NCBI GenBank assembly: GCA_018389105.1
Contig: JACATO010000067.1
Location: 558,001-622,000, forward strand
DNA from: Nautilus pompilius
Lineage: Eukaryota > Mollusca > Cephalopoda > Nautilida > Nautilidae
Reading direction: 5' to 3'
Length of the DNA: 64,000 bases
Every line of letters starts with the position of its first letter. The stretch's first letter is position 1. Of this stretch, positions 50,491 through 60,245 are shown piece by piece. Below the pieces are notes generated by a model. It did not search any database, was not told the origin of the DNA, and saw only the letters and a list, made by a program, of their open reading frames with translations. The position numbers were made by a program, and so were the translations under genes.

Positions 50491-52727
50491 ACCATACCCC
50501 CCCCAAAAAGTTGATACCATTTGTTAGTTTAAAAGACTGAATATAGGCTTCCATCCAAAATTACATTGTGCCTGATTAGTTTATTTGTCCTTAAAAATTC
50601 CTTAACAAACCAGAATATGGTTGTATTTTCAAATTTAATTGCTCACAAAAAATTTTGCCTACTTTAATGAATTCATACTAAAATGCCATTAAGGCGACTG
50701 GAAACATGTAAAGCGTCTTGGAAAAAGAACTGTAGTTTGAATACTCAGGATGTAACATGCCCTCATACATAGCCAAGTTTTCAAGTGCAAGATTAATTTA
50801 ATTTTGGGAAAATTCAGATGAATATTCACAGTTGTGGAAAAGTCCCTTCCACATTAAACTAAAGATTTTTATGTTTGTTGGACCTTAGAGACTTATCAAG
50901 ACTACAAAAATGTATACACAATAATCCTGGATTTTTTAATGGAACCCTCCAATTAAACTGCAGAAAGTAAAAAAAAGCTAATAAAAACTGATTTTCAAAG
51001 GTTCAGAAACATAACGAGACTTTCAGAAAACACTGAACAAAGGCAGGTATGCTATGCTTGTTTTTGATCCAAAGTAAACTGCATATTCAATTTAATTTGC
51101 CTTATCTAGTCTTACATTTGATTTCATCTTTATCAACATGATGCATTTTGTTGAATATCTTATTAATATCCATTCTTTCTTTTTTTATGACATTATACCA
51201 AAACTAAGCTTTTGGTTGAAAGCAGGTAATAATGAATTATGAAATTTAAGTGACTATAATTAAATGATCAATCAGTTAATTTCCCAGATATCAATTCATT
51301 TACATAATTTTCTTCTACAATAATAATATACCCCTGTTTGTTTGGCTAAGAATTTTAAGAGTTATGTTTTACATTCCTGTCAGAAAATTATGTTTTTTTT
51401 TTTTAAAAAAATAGTTTAAAAATCTCTGATTTAAAAATTTTAGAATTCTTGTAAACATAGAGAACACATTTTTCACAAGTTAATTACAGAAACTTGCTCT
51501 TTAAGAGAGAGAAAGAGAGGTCCTGCCTATTTGTAAATATACAATATTAAAAAACTATGGCTTTAGAAGAAAAGCATGCTATTAAAAGAAAACAGTAAAT
51601 TATATTCATAATGGTGTAAGGAACAGAAGACAAAAATTAATTTTAAAAAAATTAGTAATACAGCAAATATAAATGTCTGAAGAACAGACAACATTTTATT
51701 AGTTCAACCACTTTAAATGTGATCTCTCAATAACCATCAATCTAAATGATCTTCACATTTTTGATTTAATTTCTAATCTGATGTTGCAAAAAGAAGGTGC
51801 AGTTATATTTTTTAAAAATTTTTAGATGAAAGTATATTGATAACCAATTGTAGTATTAGTAGTATTAGAAAACTACAATGACTGACTATTATTATTTATT
51901 GCTTTTATTTACACACATCAAGTAAGATATCAGAATTTACACATTTCTATCATACACCATAACAAATACTTATTATTATTATTATTAATAATCACACTAA
52001 CAATACAAAAATAAATATGAGATAAACTAAAGCATGGACTAGTCCATCTCAGATGCGTTTGTGTGTGTGTGTGCGCACGCATGGGCAAAGGCTGACAAAT
52101 TACAGAGATGGCCAAAATTACTTGAACAACCTAAAACAATTCTAATTTTTTAAAAGAGAAGTTATACTGATTAACGGTGCAATGATTACAAATTTTAAAC
52201 ATTTTGGTGTGTTTCTGACCTGTTATCTTTCTTTTGAAAAAAAAAATAATCTCCTTTAGACAAACCACCACTGGAAAGTGTGCATTTATTGAAGTTTACT
52301 GCTTTATTACTCAACAACTGCATCTCTACAAGGAATTAATACCGTAAGAAGGATGTTTAGTAAAGCGACCTTAAGTACAAGGCTTAACTGGTTCTATGTT
52401 AAAAATACATTTTTACAGTGCCACGTTGGACACAATATTTTGTTTAAAAATATAGAACAATGCAATAATCTTGATCACCACTGTAGTTTCTAACTAAATA
52501 ACCTCCGATCGAACAATTTCGCACTACAAGTACAAGCCAACCTTTCACATTGGGTTCTTTTATTAAATGCTATGCCAATAGATAAATACATATATCTATC
52601 TTGTTTGTTTTTTTTTTAAATTCCAACACTGTAATGATGAAATTAAATTTTTATCTATTTAATTTCAGGTAGATTTGGGCCATAAGAACATTAGCACAAA
52701 CAGCTGTAAACGATCAATGGGGACGTA

Positions 52728-52772
52728 TTATTATTATTATTATATTATTATTATTATTATTATCATCATCAT
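52728..52772. repeat. (TTA)n/(ATC)n microsatellite
   Basis: An interrupted TTA run is followed by (ATC)4. Shorter TTA runs are at 17,010-17,025, 30,600-30,630 and 51,970-51,988. Confidence 0.9.
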
Positions 52773-52999
52773 CTCTGTACTAAGTCTTCGCTATGAAAAC
52801 AGTTTAGCACTAAGCAGTTCACGGTTTGATATGAATAATTAGCATCTTTCGCTGCATGAAGCAAAAGTTACGAACGATAAGCGACAGATTTTCGTCCGCT
52901 ATAGCGATTCGAATTCTCAAATTACCAATTACACACTTAGGAATCAAATGCTGCTGACTGACGTGCGATAATGTCTTGTTACCGAACGTGCGTAGGGGT

Positions 53000-54005
53000 T
53001 GGGACGGGGGAGGAGGGGGGGACGGGGAGGGAGGAGGGGATACCACATCTCGTTCACCAGCAAAATATGAAAATAACAGGAATCGTTTTATTTTTTTTTT
53101 TTAAAAATTGGCAGACAATCTCATACATACATATATATATATTAGATAGGTGGTGGAAGGAGACTTGGATTTTCCACATTTCCTTAGCTTCTTACCTATT
53201 AAACAATGCAGTAAATTAAATTTTAAATTAAAATCGTCGAAACCGCCACCAACTAACAATAAGAAAGTAATGTTGGATTTAAAAACAACAACAACAACAA
53301 CAAAAACCCTCTGAGCCTGAGGGACGTTTCTGAGATCCCCGGACCCGTCTAAAACTAATTGTAACTGTCGCAGTAGTAAGAAGGAAGAAATAACTGAATA
53401 GATTTAAATTGATCCAGGTGATAAAGAAGAGGAGTAAGGATGTTTTTTTTAATGAGAGTAATGTCTGAGAGAGAAAAGGGGGTGGGTGGGGGGATGTTTG
53501 TTACCGGGTTGTTGAAAAGTATTCGTAAGAGAAGGGGAGAACAGAAACCAAAGGGTTAAGGGAATTAGTTAAACTGCAGGTGAATAAATCTTTGGAAATG
53601 TTCGATATGAAGGGGAAGGCGGGCGTTCGACCGACGGGTAATCGATTACGTCCCCGACCCATGCACGGACTGGGCGAGAGACGGGGATTGGGAGGGGGGG
53701 GGTTGTTTGTCTTTCTATGTATACAAAGTCAGATCGTTCCGATGGCAGGTAGGAAACAACACAAAAAACAAAGTCAGTAAACGGAAATAACAGAGTGTGT
53801 GTGGGGGGGGTGGGGTGTGTGGAGGAAAAGTTTCTTCGTCGTCGTATTTCGCTACAGGTCGATAAAACCAACCGACCGCGTGTTTCGCCCCACATCGCTG
53901 ATGAAGCGAGCGAGAGAGAGAGAGAGATGCCGCAGCAGCGAGTGATTCAGAACGGGGGGATCTCGGAGAGGTTGGGGGGGGGGGGGGAGGGAGAGAGGGG
54001 GGAGG
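53000..54005 (+). repeat. Cluster of G-tracts on the + strand (first intron of the - strand gene)
   Basis: Runs of four to fourteen G recur at about 53003-53040, 53480-53495, 53690-53703, 53803-53816 and 53970-54003, almost all on the + strand. The last begins about 20 bp inside intron 1 from the donor of the - strand gene. The spacing meets the usual G-quadruplex pattern (four G3+ tracts with short loops). A (GA)n run lies at about 53913-53928. No coding content is supported. Confidence 0.7.
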
Positions 54006-54022
54006 AGGTCTCTCTGACTTAC

Positions 54023-54172
54023 CGAAATCCTTTCGCAGCTGGGCCTGCATCTGCTTTCCAGGAAATCGCCGGCGACGGGGACAACAGAAGCCAGCAGCAG
54101 CAGCAGCAGCAGCTGCACGTAAAAGTTTAGCCGCCAGAACAGCGAGATGCTTGTCATCGTTCGTAAAAACAT
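54023..54172 (-). CDS. Exon 1 of a secreted/membrane protein, ROS1-like N-terminus (partial gene)
   Basis: On the - strand, 50 codons run from the ATG at 54172 to a GTAAGT donor at 54022, ending in phase 0. The protein opens with a basic/aromatic segment, then QLLLLLLLASVVPVAGDF, a strong signal peptide probably cleaved near residue 35, then SRCRPSCERIS with a CxxxC pair. The gene is divergent to GOPC from a shared CpG-rich promoter. With the microexons at 29.7 and 22.7 kb, the mature N-terminus carries two CxxxC pairs and then VDNKHC. This parallels the Cys-rich start of the ROS1 receptor tyrosine kinase, a vertebrate neighbour of GOPC. Family assignment is inference; the signal peptide and donor are seen directly. 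An in-frame acidic extension upstream is treated as 5' UTR. Confidence 0.7.
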
Positions 54173-54180
54173 CGCGCCGC

Positions 54181-54250
54181 CGCCGCCACCATCATCATCA
54201 TCATCATCATCATCATCACCATCCTCCTCCTCCTCCTCCTCCTCATCATC
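54181..54250. repeat. Trinucleotide runs (CCG, ATC, CTC) in the 5' leader of the - strand gene
   Basis: Consecutive (GCC/CCG), (ATC)n and (CTC)n runs lie just upstream of the - strand ATG. On that strand they form an open frame continuous with the signal-peptide ORF and would encode Gly, Asp and Glu runs. A signal peptide start at 54172 makes a leader role more likely than coding. Confidence 0.7.
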
Positions 54251-54294
54251 GCCGACGCCGCTCCGGTCCGCGCTGGGAACTCTGAGGAAATCTC

Positions 54295-54302
54295 TGACGT
54301 CA
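54295..54302. promoter_or_regulatory. CRE palindrome TGACGTCA
   Basis: An exact 8-bp match to the CREB/ATF palindrome lies in the divergent promoter, about 125 bp upstream of the - strand ATG and about 425 bp upstream of the GOPC ATG. Occupancy is unknown. Confidence 0.55.
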
Positions 54303-54336
54303 CCGGCGCTGATGAGACAAAATCGGGTCGTATCCT

Positions 54337-54344
54337 TATAAATA
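54337..54344. promoter_or_regulatory. TATA-like element TATAAATA
   Basis: TATAAATA on the + strand lies inside an AT island (TTATAAATATGCATAA) in otherwise GC-rich promoter DNA. On the - strand it reads TATTTATA, a weaker TATA match, so it could serve either direction. It overlaps the farthest upstream in-frame ATG of the - strand gene (54349), which would make that ATG unlikely to be transcribed if this TATA is used leftward. Confidence 0.4.
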
Positions 54345-54727
54345 TGCATAAAGGGTATCGCTTCCGACCCCGGTTCCCACGTAGCTGCAGCTCTCTCGTT
54401 CGGAATCTATGCGGTTTCCGTCCTCCTCATCGATACGGATTGATTCGTCTCTTGTCGTCTGCTATGAAATCGCTCAGCGAACATTGTTTTTTTTCTCTGT
54501 GTACCAGGGATTTGGCCGTCCGTAGTTTCGCCTTCGATTTTTTTGGTTGGGGGGGGGACAGAGAAATTACGTACCGTTTCCCTTTCGTCGGCAAAAAGGG
54601 TTTAGAAAATATCAAAATGAATTTTAGAAAAATAAACGAGCGACGAAGGAGGGGTGGAATTAGTTTCTGGCGTAGTATTATTATTATTACTAGCTTCGTA
54701 TGCATTTTTTTTGAGACGTAAACAAAA

Positions 54728-54940
54728 ATGGCGGCTTCGGTATCCTTTAGGTGGCTAGAAATACTCGAAAACGACTTCGACAAGGCTTTCGTCGATTTAG
54801 ATCTCTTGCTGGGAGAAATAGACCCCGAGCAGTATGAGCTAACGTGCGATGGAAGACAAAAAATGACCGCACTCAGTGCTGCCTTTGCGCAACTATGGCA
54901 TAAAGCTCAAACCATCTTTCAGTTTAACGCCAAATTGGAA
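54728..54940 (+). CDS. GOPC: GOPC exon 1, N-terminal coding part (partial gene)
   Basis: This exon encodes 71 residues ending in codon GAA directly before a GTAAGT donor (phase 0). The block [19 protein letters not shown] (residues 17-35), followed by GRQKMTALS and FAQLWHKAQ, matches the conserved N-terminus of the Golgi-associated PDZ and coiled-coil protein (also called PIST, CAL or FIG) almost residue for residue from memory. In animals that protein sits on the trans-Golgi, binds cargo C-termini through its PDZ domain and binds Rho/SNARE partners through its coiled coil. Only the part before the coiled coil is seen; the coiled-coil and PDZ exons are not recognisable before position 64,000. 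The ATG lies in AAAAATGGCGGC, a strong start context that also resembles a YY1 site. An in-frame TAA six bases upstream fixes the start. The gene is transcribed away from the - strand gene across about 555 bp. Confidence 0.93.
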
Positions 54941-54943
54941 GTA

Positions 54944-54985
54944 AGTTATTATTATTATTACTATTATTATTATTATTATTATCAT
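54944..54985 (+). repeat. (TTA)n microsatellite abutting the GOPC exon 1 donor
   Basis: An interrupted (TTA/ATT)n run starts immediately after GTAAG of the donor site. Length changes here would alter sequence beginning at about intron position +5. Confidence 0.85.
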
Positions 54986-55077
54986 TTTTAATGCTATCAG
55001 GATGCCCACTTCCTGGACGGCCGCAGGATGATTTGCATCTTGCGTCACTTTTGTCTGAATAACTTCTGGCTTTTCAG

Positions 55078-55125
55078 ATTTATATCGAACACAAAGAGGA
55101 TAAAACGAAACAAACTGACGAGAAG
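55078..55125 (+). CDS. Candidate 48-nt symmetric cassette exon of GOPC
   Basis: A polypyrimidine acceptor (cttctggcttttcag) precedes a 48-nt open stretch followed by a GTAAAT donor. It reads IYIEHKEDKTKQTDEK in phase 0, matching the phase-0 end of GOPC exon 1, 137 bp upstream, so it could be spliced in without a frame shift. The peptide is lysine/aspartate rich. It does not match the known second-exon sequence of vertebrate GOPC, which continues with AQLVDLKSEL. It may therefore be a lineage-specific optional exon, or a chance acceptor/donor pair. No RNA evidence is available. Confidence 0.35.
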
Positions 55126-55129
55126 GTAA

Positions 55130-56055
55130 ATGAAATAAATGCAGGTCTGCTTAAGTTTGAAAAAAACATCGTCGTCAGTTCCTGTGAACGAATCACGTAT
55201 CCACGCGGTTATATCAGACAATCGCGGTATTTTCTAGCACTGATTCACACATACATTTACTTCATTACTGGAGCTGCATTTCAAGTAATGAAAAAAGTAA
55301 GCTTACCTGTGAGCAGTATTTACTCGCTTAGGTTAATGAAGTTAGTATTTAGTTACCATAGCTGCTATATGAATACATCGGGAATTCCGAATTTATGAAA
55401 TGGTTTATAATCACAGGAATTATTTCTTTACTGGTCCAAGACTAACAGGGCGATTCTATGGAAATGTCAACCTTACGAAGGAATTCGAGAATATTCGATT
55501 ATATTTTGTATAATTTTAAATCTTATTCATTGTAGAATAACATATAAGAGTTTCTGATTTTAAAAAAAAAATGTTAAAAGTATGTGAAATGTGAACTGGT
55601 TGAAAATCTCACATCTCATCAAAATAAACAAAAAGTGTATTTTCAAATAATTTTTTTAAAATCCTTTGAAATTATAGTCAAGATCAATATCTATAACAGA
55701 GAATACTTTCCTTATGGTAATTTATAACGTAATTTTTTGTGGAAACATCAATTCTTCCTGAAAAACCTTTAAATCAATATTAGTCTGTTACCAAATTCTT
55801 AGAAAAAAATACTTTGTAGGTCCTGTAAGGTTTCATATTAAAGTTTTAACTTGAATTTTCTGCTTTCATAAAATACAAAAATAATTTCTGATATTTTAAC
55901 AAAATTTTAAAATATAAGCTGGTATATGGCAGGATCTCCCTAGGATTTATGAGTACACAAATGCCAGGATGTAAACTGATTTAGTATTTCAAGCTGTATG
56001 CTGGTTCTCATGCAAAAGTGGTATAAGTACAACAGAAATTTTGTAGGTGTTAGTA
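55130..56055. other. GOPC intron, non-coding
   Basis: CpG content falls back to the AT-rich background after about 55.3 kb. No exon or repeat is recognised. Confidence 0.5.
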
Positions 56056-56059
56056 ATAT

Positions 56060-56160
56060 TCTTTACCCATTTTCTTAAGTAATCTTTTATTGGGCAGACC
56101 TACATTGAACTTAGGTTGGCTTTTATTCACAAAATCATAAATAATTTCAATTGTGCCATT
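56060..56160 (+). pseudogene. Possible Penelope-like GIY-YIG fragment
   Basis: SFIGQTYIELRLAFIHKI resembles the YIGQTxRxLxxRLxEH core of the GIY-YIG endonuclease. It is short and fused to unrelated open sequence, and the catalytic context before it (VxYxixCxxC) is not visible. Confidence 0.38.
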
Positions 56161-56249
56161 GGTAGTAGGATTAGAGTTTTTTTTTCAGTCTATTCAGTCA
56201 TATCTGTGTCTTGGTGTGAATGGGCCTACTCTAACTTCTCAAATGATAT

Positions 56250-56900
56250 CTTTGATTTTGTATTGGAAGTTTTTAAGTACTCTGCAGATATGTTTACAAT
56301 GTATTATGTGGACCTTAAGGAAAGAGTGAGATGTGACAGTGCATTTCTTTGATGGTGCTTTAAGTCAATTCAAGCAGAAGTTCAACTTTTGTAATTTCAT
56401 TTTTGGAGCCTGATGACTTCACAGTGATATGGCACTTCTTTTATACCTCACATGGGAAGGGAGCGATTGATAGGGTGGGTGATGAAGTCAAAACAATTGC
56501 TTGGCTGGCAGTTCTTACAGGGAGGAGTTTACAGAATATAGCTGACTTCATTAAGCTTGTCAGTGAGAAGGCACAAAAGAAATAAAATCATTCATGTACC
56601 TGAGGAAAGTATTGGCTAAATCAGATTTCAATTGGACAAAAGCTAGAACATTGCAATAAGTGTGGCAGATATTCAAAAAATCTGTTATGTGAAAATTTTT
56701 GGTATCCATCACATTGCTTATGCAAGATATTCAGGTTTTGAGTGATCACCACTTTGTGAATGGTCAAGTACTGGCAAAAGATGAGGTCCCAGAAGAACAT
56801 TAGATTTCAGATGTCCATGGAATAGTACCATATTGTGTTTTATGGGCTGATGAATTTGGAGAGTATTGGTCTATTCTACTTAACAGACTTACAAAATGTC
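56250..56900 (+). pseudogene. Decayed copy of an 'SHGKGAxD' family gene, probably transposon-derived
   Basis: Three frames in sequence carry FFDGALSQFKQKFNF (56,345-56,390), then IWHFFYTSHGKGAIDRVGDE (56,427-56,486) with KLVSEKAQKK, then KIIHVPEESI. The pattern 'DGAxSQFKxxxxF...WxFFATSHGKGxVDGxGGxxK' recurs in large uncharacterised invertebrate proteins that behave like multicopy, transposon-linked genes. The GG of the motif is lost here (RVGDE). Two frameshifts and several stops mark it as dead. Its biochemical function is not known to me. Confidence 0.55.
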
Positions 56901-57375
56901 AGAAAGGCTTACAAGAAGACACTTAAGAAATTAAAGTAACACAACATTGAACAAAAATGCTGCTCATTAGAATGGTAAAATTAGACTATCTCGGACATAG
57001 TTTTAGTTTACAGTGTGTGCGGCATTTGGAGTTTCTGAATACCATGTTGAGAATTATACTTTTTAATAAAAATGTTTATCAGAATACTGTATTTTCAAAA
57101 ATGGAAATGCTTAATGTCTTTTACTGCAATCTTGTTACTTGTTATTACTCTGAATTCAGTGTCTATTACTACACATATATGGGGTGACCATGCCTAAATG
57201 TAGCAGGTGAGACTGTAAAGGTTACTGCTAATTTGTAGAATGGCCCAACCTAGGTTTTATGGTTACACTTTAGTTTATCAACTGCTCTTATCTTCAGGGA
57301 GTTTTAAAACTATTTATGGTAATATCAGAGTTCAGATTGCAAACCTGTCAGTCTGTTACCTGGATCTCACTTAAC

Positions 57376-57411
57376 CCCCCCCCACCACCCACACACACAC
57401 ACACACACACA
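57376..57411. repeat. Poly-C and (CA)n microsatellite
   Basis: A poly-C run passes into (CA)12-like sequence. Pure (TA)n tracts are also present at about 39,068-39,086 and 49,052-49,070. Confidence 0.9.
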
Positions 57412-57894
57412 AGGAATAAAGGCCTTCATTAAACAAGTAAAGATGCTTATGCTTAAAGTTTAATTCATATTAATTGTATTCATAAATGACAGGTAATGAC
57501 AAAAATGTCTTCTGAGTATTTTTCACAGAATTACAGAGTAACAATTTAGGATAAATATAAGGTTCAGATACAATTGAAGTGCATTTTTGTTATTCCCTAC
57601 TAATTTATAAACTAAGGAAATATTTAGTTTGATGTTTGTTTTTTTTTTTTTTTTTACCCAGATACAAAGTTCAGTAAAAATTATGCTGATTTTAATTTTG
57701 TAAGTTTTACAATAGATTTGTTTATTAAGAATTCCTTTGCCATCATTTTAGCTGAATGTTTCACATATTATTGTAAATTCCCTCCCTTTTTTTTTTGCCT
57801 TATTCTGTTTCCACTTTTGCTCTTGGTTTTCTAATCGCCTTCCCCTACCTTTCTATCAGTGACACTTAAATATATATTTCATTGTGATTTTTAC

Positions 57895-58010
57895 TTTTTT
57901 TTATTCAACAAGTCAGTACTTGGTATGGCCACCTCATGCTATGGCACTTGCATGAAGCCTTTTGTTCATCAACTAATATTTGTTGTATTCTGGCTGCTGA
58001 GATGTTCTAA
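57895..58010 (+). repeat. Possible fragment of a dispersed repeat
   Basis: The phrase AGTACTTGGTATGGCCACC followed by GGCACTTGCATGAAGC stands out in composition from its AT-rich surroundings and resembles ends of DNA-transposon-derived repeats. No terminal inverted partner was found. Confidence 0.22.
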
Positions 58011-60004
58011 TAAACTATACTGATACACAAACAACTAATGATATCTAAAATTGTACATCTGTTTGCAAAATTAAATGCAATTTTAATTTAACTGTTGTGG
58101 CTGTATCAGAGCTGGATAATCTCTATTTTTTTTGTGGAAGGTGGGAAATAAGGTTGAAATAATTAAAGTCATGAGCATTTTTTCTTAGTCACAACATTTT
58201 GTTTATAAATGCATCTTTCAGACAAGCTTAAACAGAAAGGAACCTAAAATGTTTACTAGTTCTATTTATTTTATGATTTTTTTTTGTCAAAGATTGTGTT
58301 GGCATATGCAGATATGCTTATTGATTTTTTTGCTTGTTTTATACTTCACACTGATTGATAATAACATTAATCATCAATGTTTGCTCAGTAATTGATTATC
58401 AAGTTTCTTGCAACTTCATATTTGAGAACCCATCAACTGTTTGTACACTTTTTTTAGCAGAAACTTGTTTTGACTTTCATGATTTGGTGTTTTGTTGTTG
58501 TTTTTCTGAATCAGTGAATACTTGCAGCATTGAGTCAGTATGAGAGTGCTTTATACAAGAGAGGATAAAATTCTATTATTGCTGTGGATGCTTCTGTAAC
58601 ATTGATGTTATGATTCTGCTGCATTAATACTTTATGATTGGGTTAATTTTTTTTTCCACTTCCTACTCTAAACACTTCAGATAATTTCTCATTATGCTTA
58701 ACTTCTTTTTTGGAAAAATCTTTATTGCTATTCATCTATTTAAGGCCCATAAAAAGTTTAAATAGCTCCACATTTCAAACATCCATAAACTAAACTAGGT
58801 AGGTATAAATCATTAAATCATATTTGGATAATTTACTTAGCTTGCAACTATTTTAGTGTTCTCTTTAAAGAAATCTAAATAAGGGATTTTATACTTGAAT
58901 GCCATATTCAGAATATGGTTGAACTAAGTAAGGTCTTTACACTGTAGTCATTCTCTTTATTTATTTTACATTTCTTAATGGTGAAATTTAATTATTCTAG
59001 CATTCTATTAACTTTAGTAGTACTCAAAATACTCAGCTACAAATATTTTCAATTATTTTCATTTTTTTAAAAAATATCGTCAGTAATGTATTTTATATGA
59101 ATACAAAAGAAAATAAGACTAAAAAAGGAACCCCAGGTTACCCAAATAGTTATATTTAAATAGAAATAAACTATTTGAAAATATCTACTGGCATCTATTT
59201 TGCAGAAGTATCTTTAGCCATAATAAATCTGCATCACGTGATGCCTCTCTCATTTACTTTTTGTTTCATGGGGAAGTCTGTCAAATGTTTTAATGGCATA
59301 TAGATAAACATTTTTACCATACCCACTTTATTTACATTATTTAGTTGTAGAAGGTTGGTTAGACACTGGATTTTATACCAATTAAAATTGCTGCCATGAG
59401 ATACGGATTTTTTTAAAAAACAACTTTTTAGAGACTTTGTCATAGATCATGAAAACTTTCTTGCTTAATGTTGTCTGGAGTAGTGTTAATGTCATTGAAT
59501 GATACCATGAACTTATTTCTAGCAATGAATTGGCATGACAGTCATCTTACTACATATTCTATGCTTAGAATAAAGCATCCCTGCAGTCATATCATATTTT
59601 CAGCATGCAGTCATTGAGACTTGTTGTACATAATCAGTTGTCACTTGATTTCACATGTCAATTTGTAAAACTCTAGAGAGAACACAAGAAAGCTGTCAAA
59701 CTATAATCAAAAAAACTTTGCAGGATTACAACTATCTTCTTTTGGCATAAAATTGTAAAGTTGTTGTTGAAATTAAAGCTCCAATAACTCTCTTTGGTTT
59801 GACTAAAAATACATGGTCCAATGTAAAAAAAAAAAAAATAAAACGTTGAATAGAGAAGAAAGGAAGTTATATTATTATCTTCTGATAATTTTTAGAAATG
59901 TAAAATCAAAGTTTATCCAGAAGCTAACAAAAAATGTGTGTCCACCTTAAGGTAGAGGAAGAATTCTGAGTTTGTACTAATAATCAATATCTTGATGCTT
60001 TTGT

Positions 60005-60245
60005 TTAATGGCTGAAACATTCACATGCACAATGTCAGGGGCTTGAGTTTGAATCTTGGTCCAGCCCAGACTCAGTTTGGCATACCTCTTTGGCATGGTT
60101 TCTTCTCTCTTTTACCAGGTGGTCATGTCTCCCCCCCCCCACATCTAAAATTGAAAAATTCCAGTAGGAATTTCCCTACTGAAGTCATAAGTTCTTGGCT
60201 AACCTTGACACTACACTCCTTCATCATGATTATTGCCGATGTGGA
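60005..60245 (+). repeat. tRNA-like SINE, copy 3
   Basis: GGGGCTTGAGTTTGAATCTT matches a B box. It is followed by GTTTGGCATACCTCTTTGGC, GCATGGTTTCTT and TACCAG, the same blocks as copies 1 and 2. The tail (ATCTAAAATTGAAAAATTCC then TTCTTGGCTAACCTTGACAC) aligns with copy 1. A poly-C run has expanded near 60,131-60,140. The open frame across it is not a gene. Confidence 0.66.

Larger units (their letters stand above)
48090..53000. other. AT-rich non-coding DNA, becoming GC-richer toward the promoter
   Basis: Only microsatellites and the doubtful SINE-like block at 50.4 kb are seen. A GC-richer patch at about 49,560-49,930 is unrecognised. From about 52.5 kb, CpG dinucleotides become more frequent. 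Confidence 0.5.
54173..54727. promoter_or_regulatory. Divergent CpG-rich promoter between GOPC and the ROS1-like gene
   Basis: The 555 bp between the two start codons are much richer in G+C and CpG than the rest of the window. They contain a perfect palindromic cAMP-response-type element TGACGTCA (54295-54302) and a TATA-like TATAAATA (54337-54344). A second TGACGTCA-like site was not seen. The layout fits a bidirectional promoter, with the CRE between the TATA-like element and the - strand start codon. Transcription start sites cannot be placed from sequence alone. Confidence 0.65.

Noticed and set aside
53569-54050. Overlapping 100-codon frames rich in Pro, Gly and Ser on both strands
   Set aside because: They arise from G-tracts and trinucleotide repeats in CpG-rich DNA next to the promoter; they are not genes.
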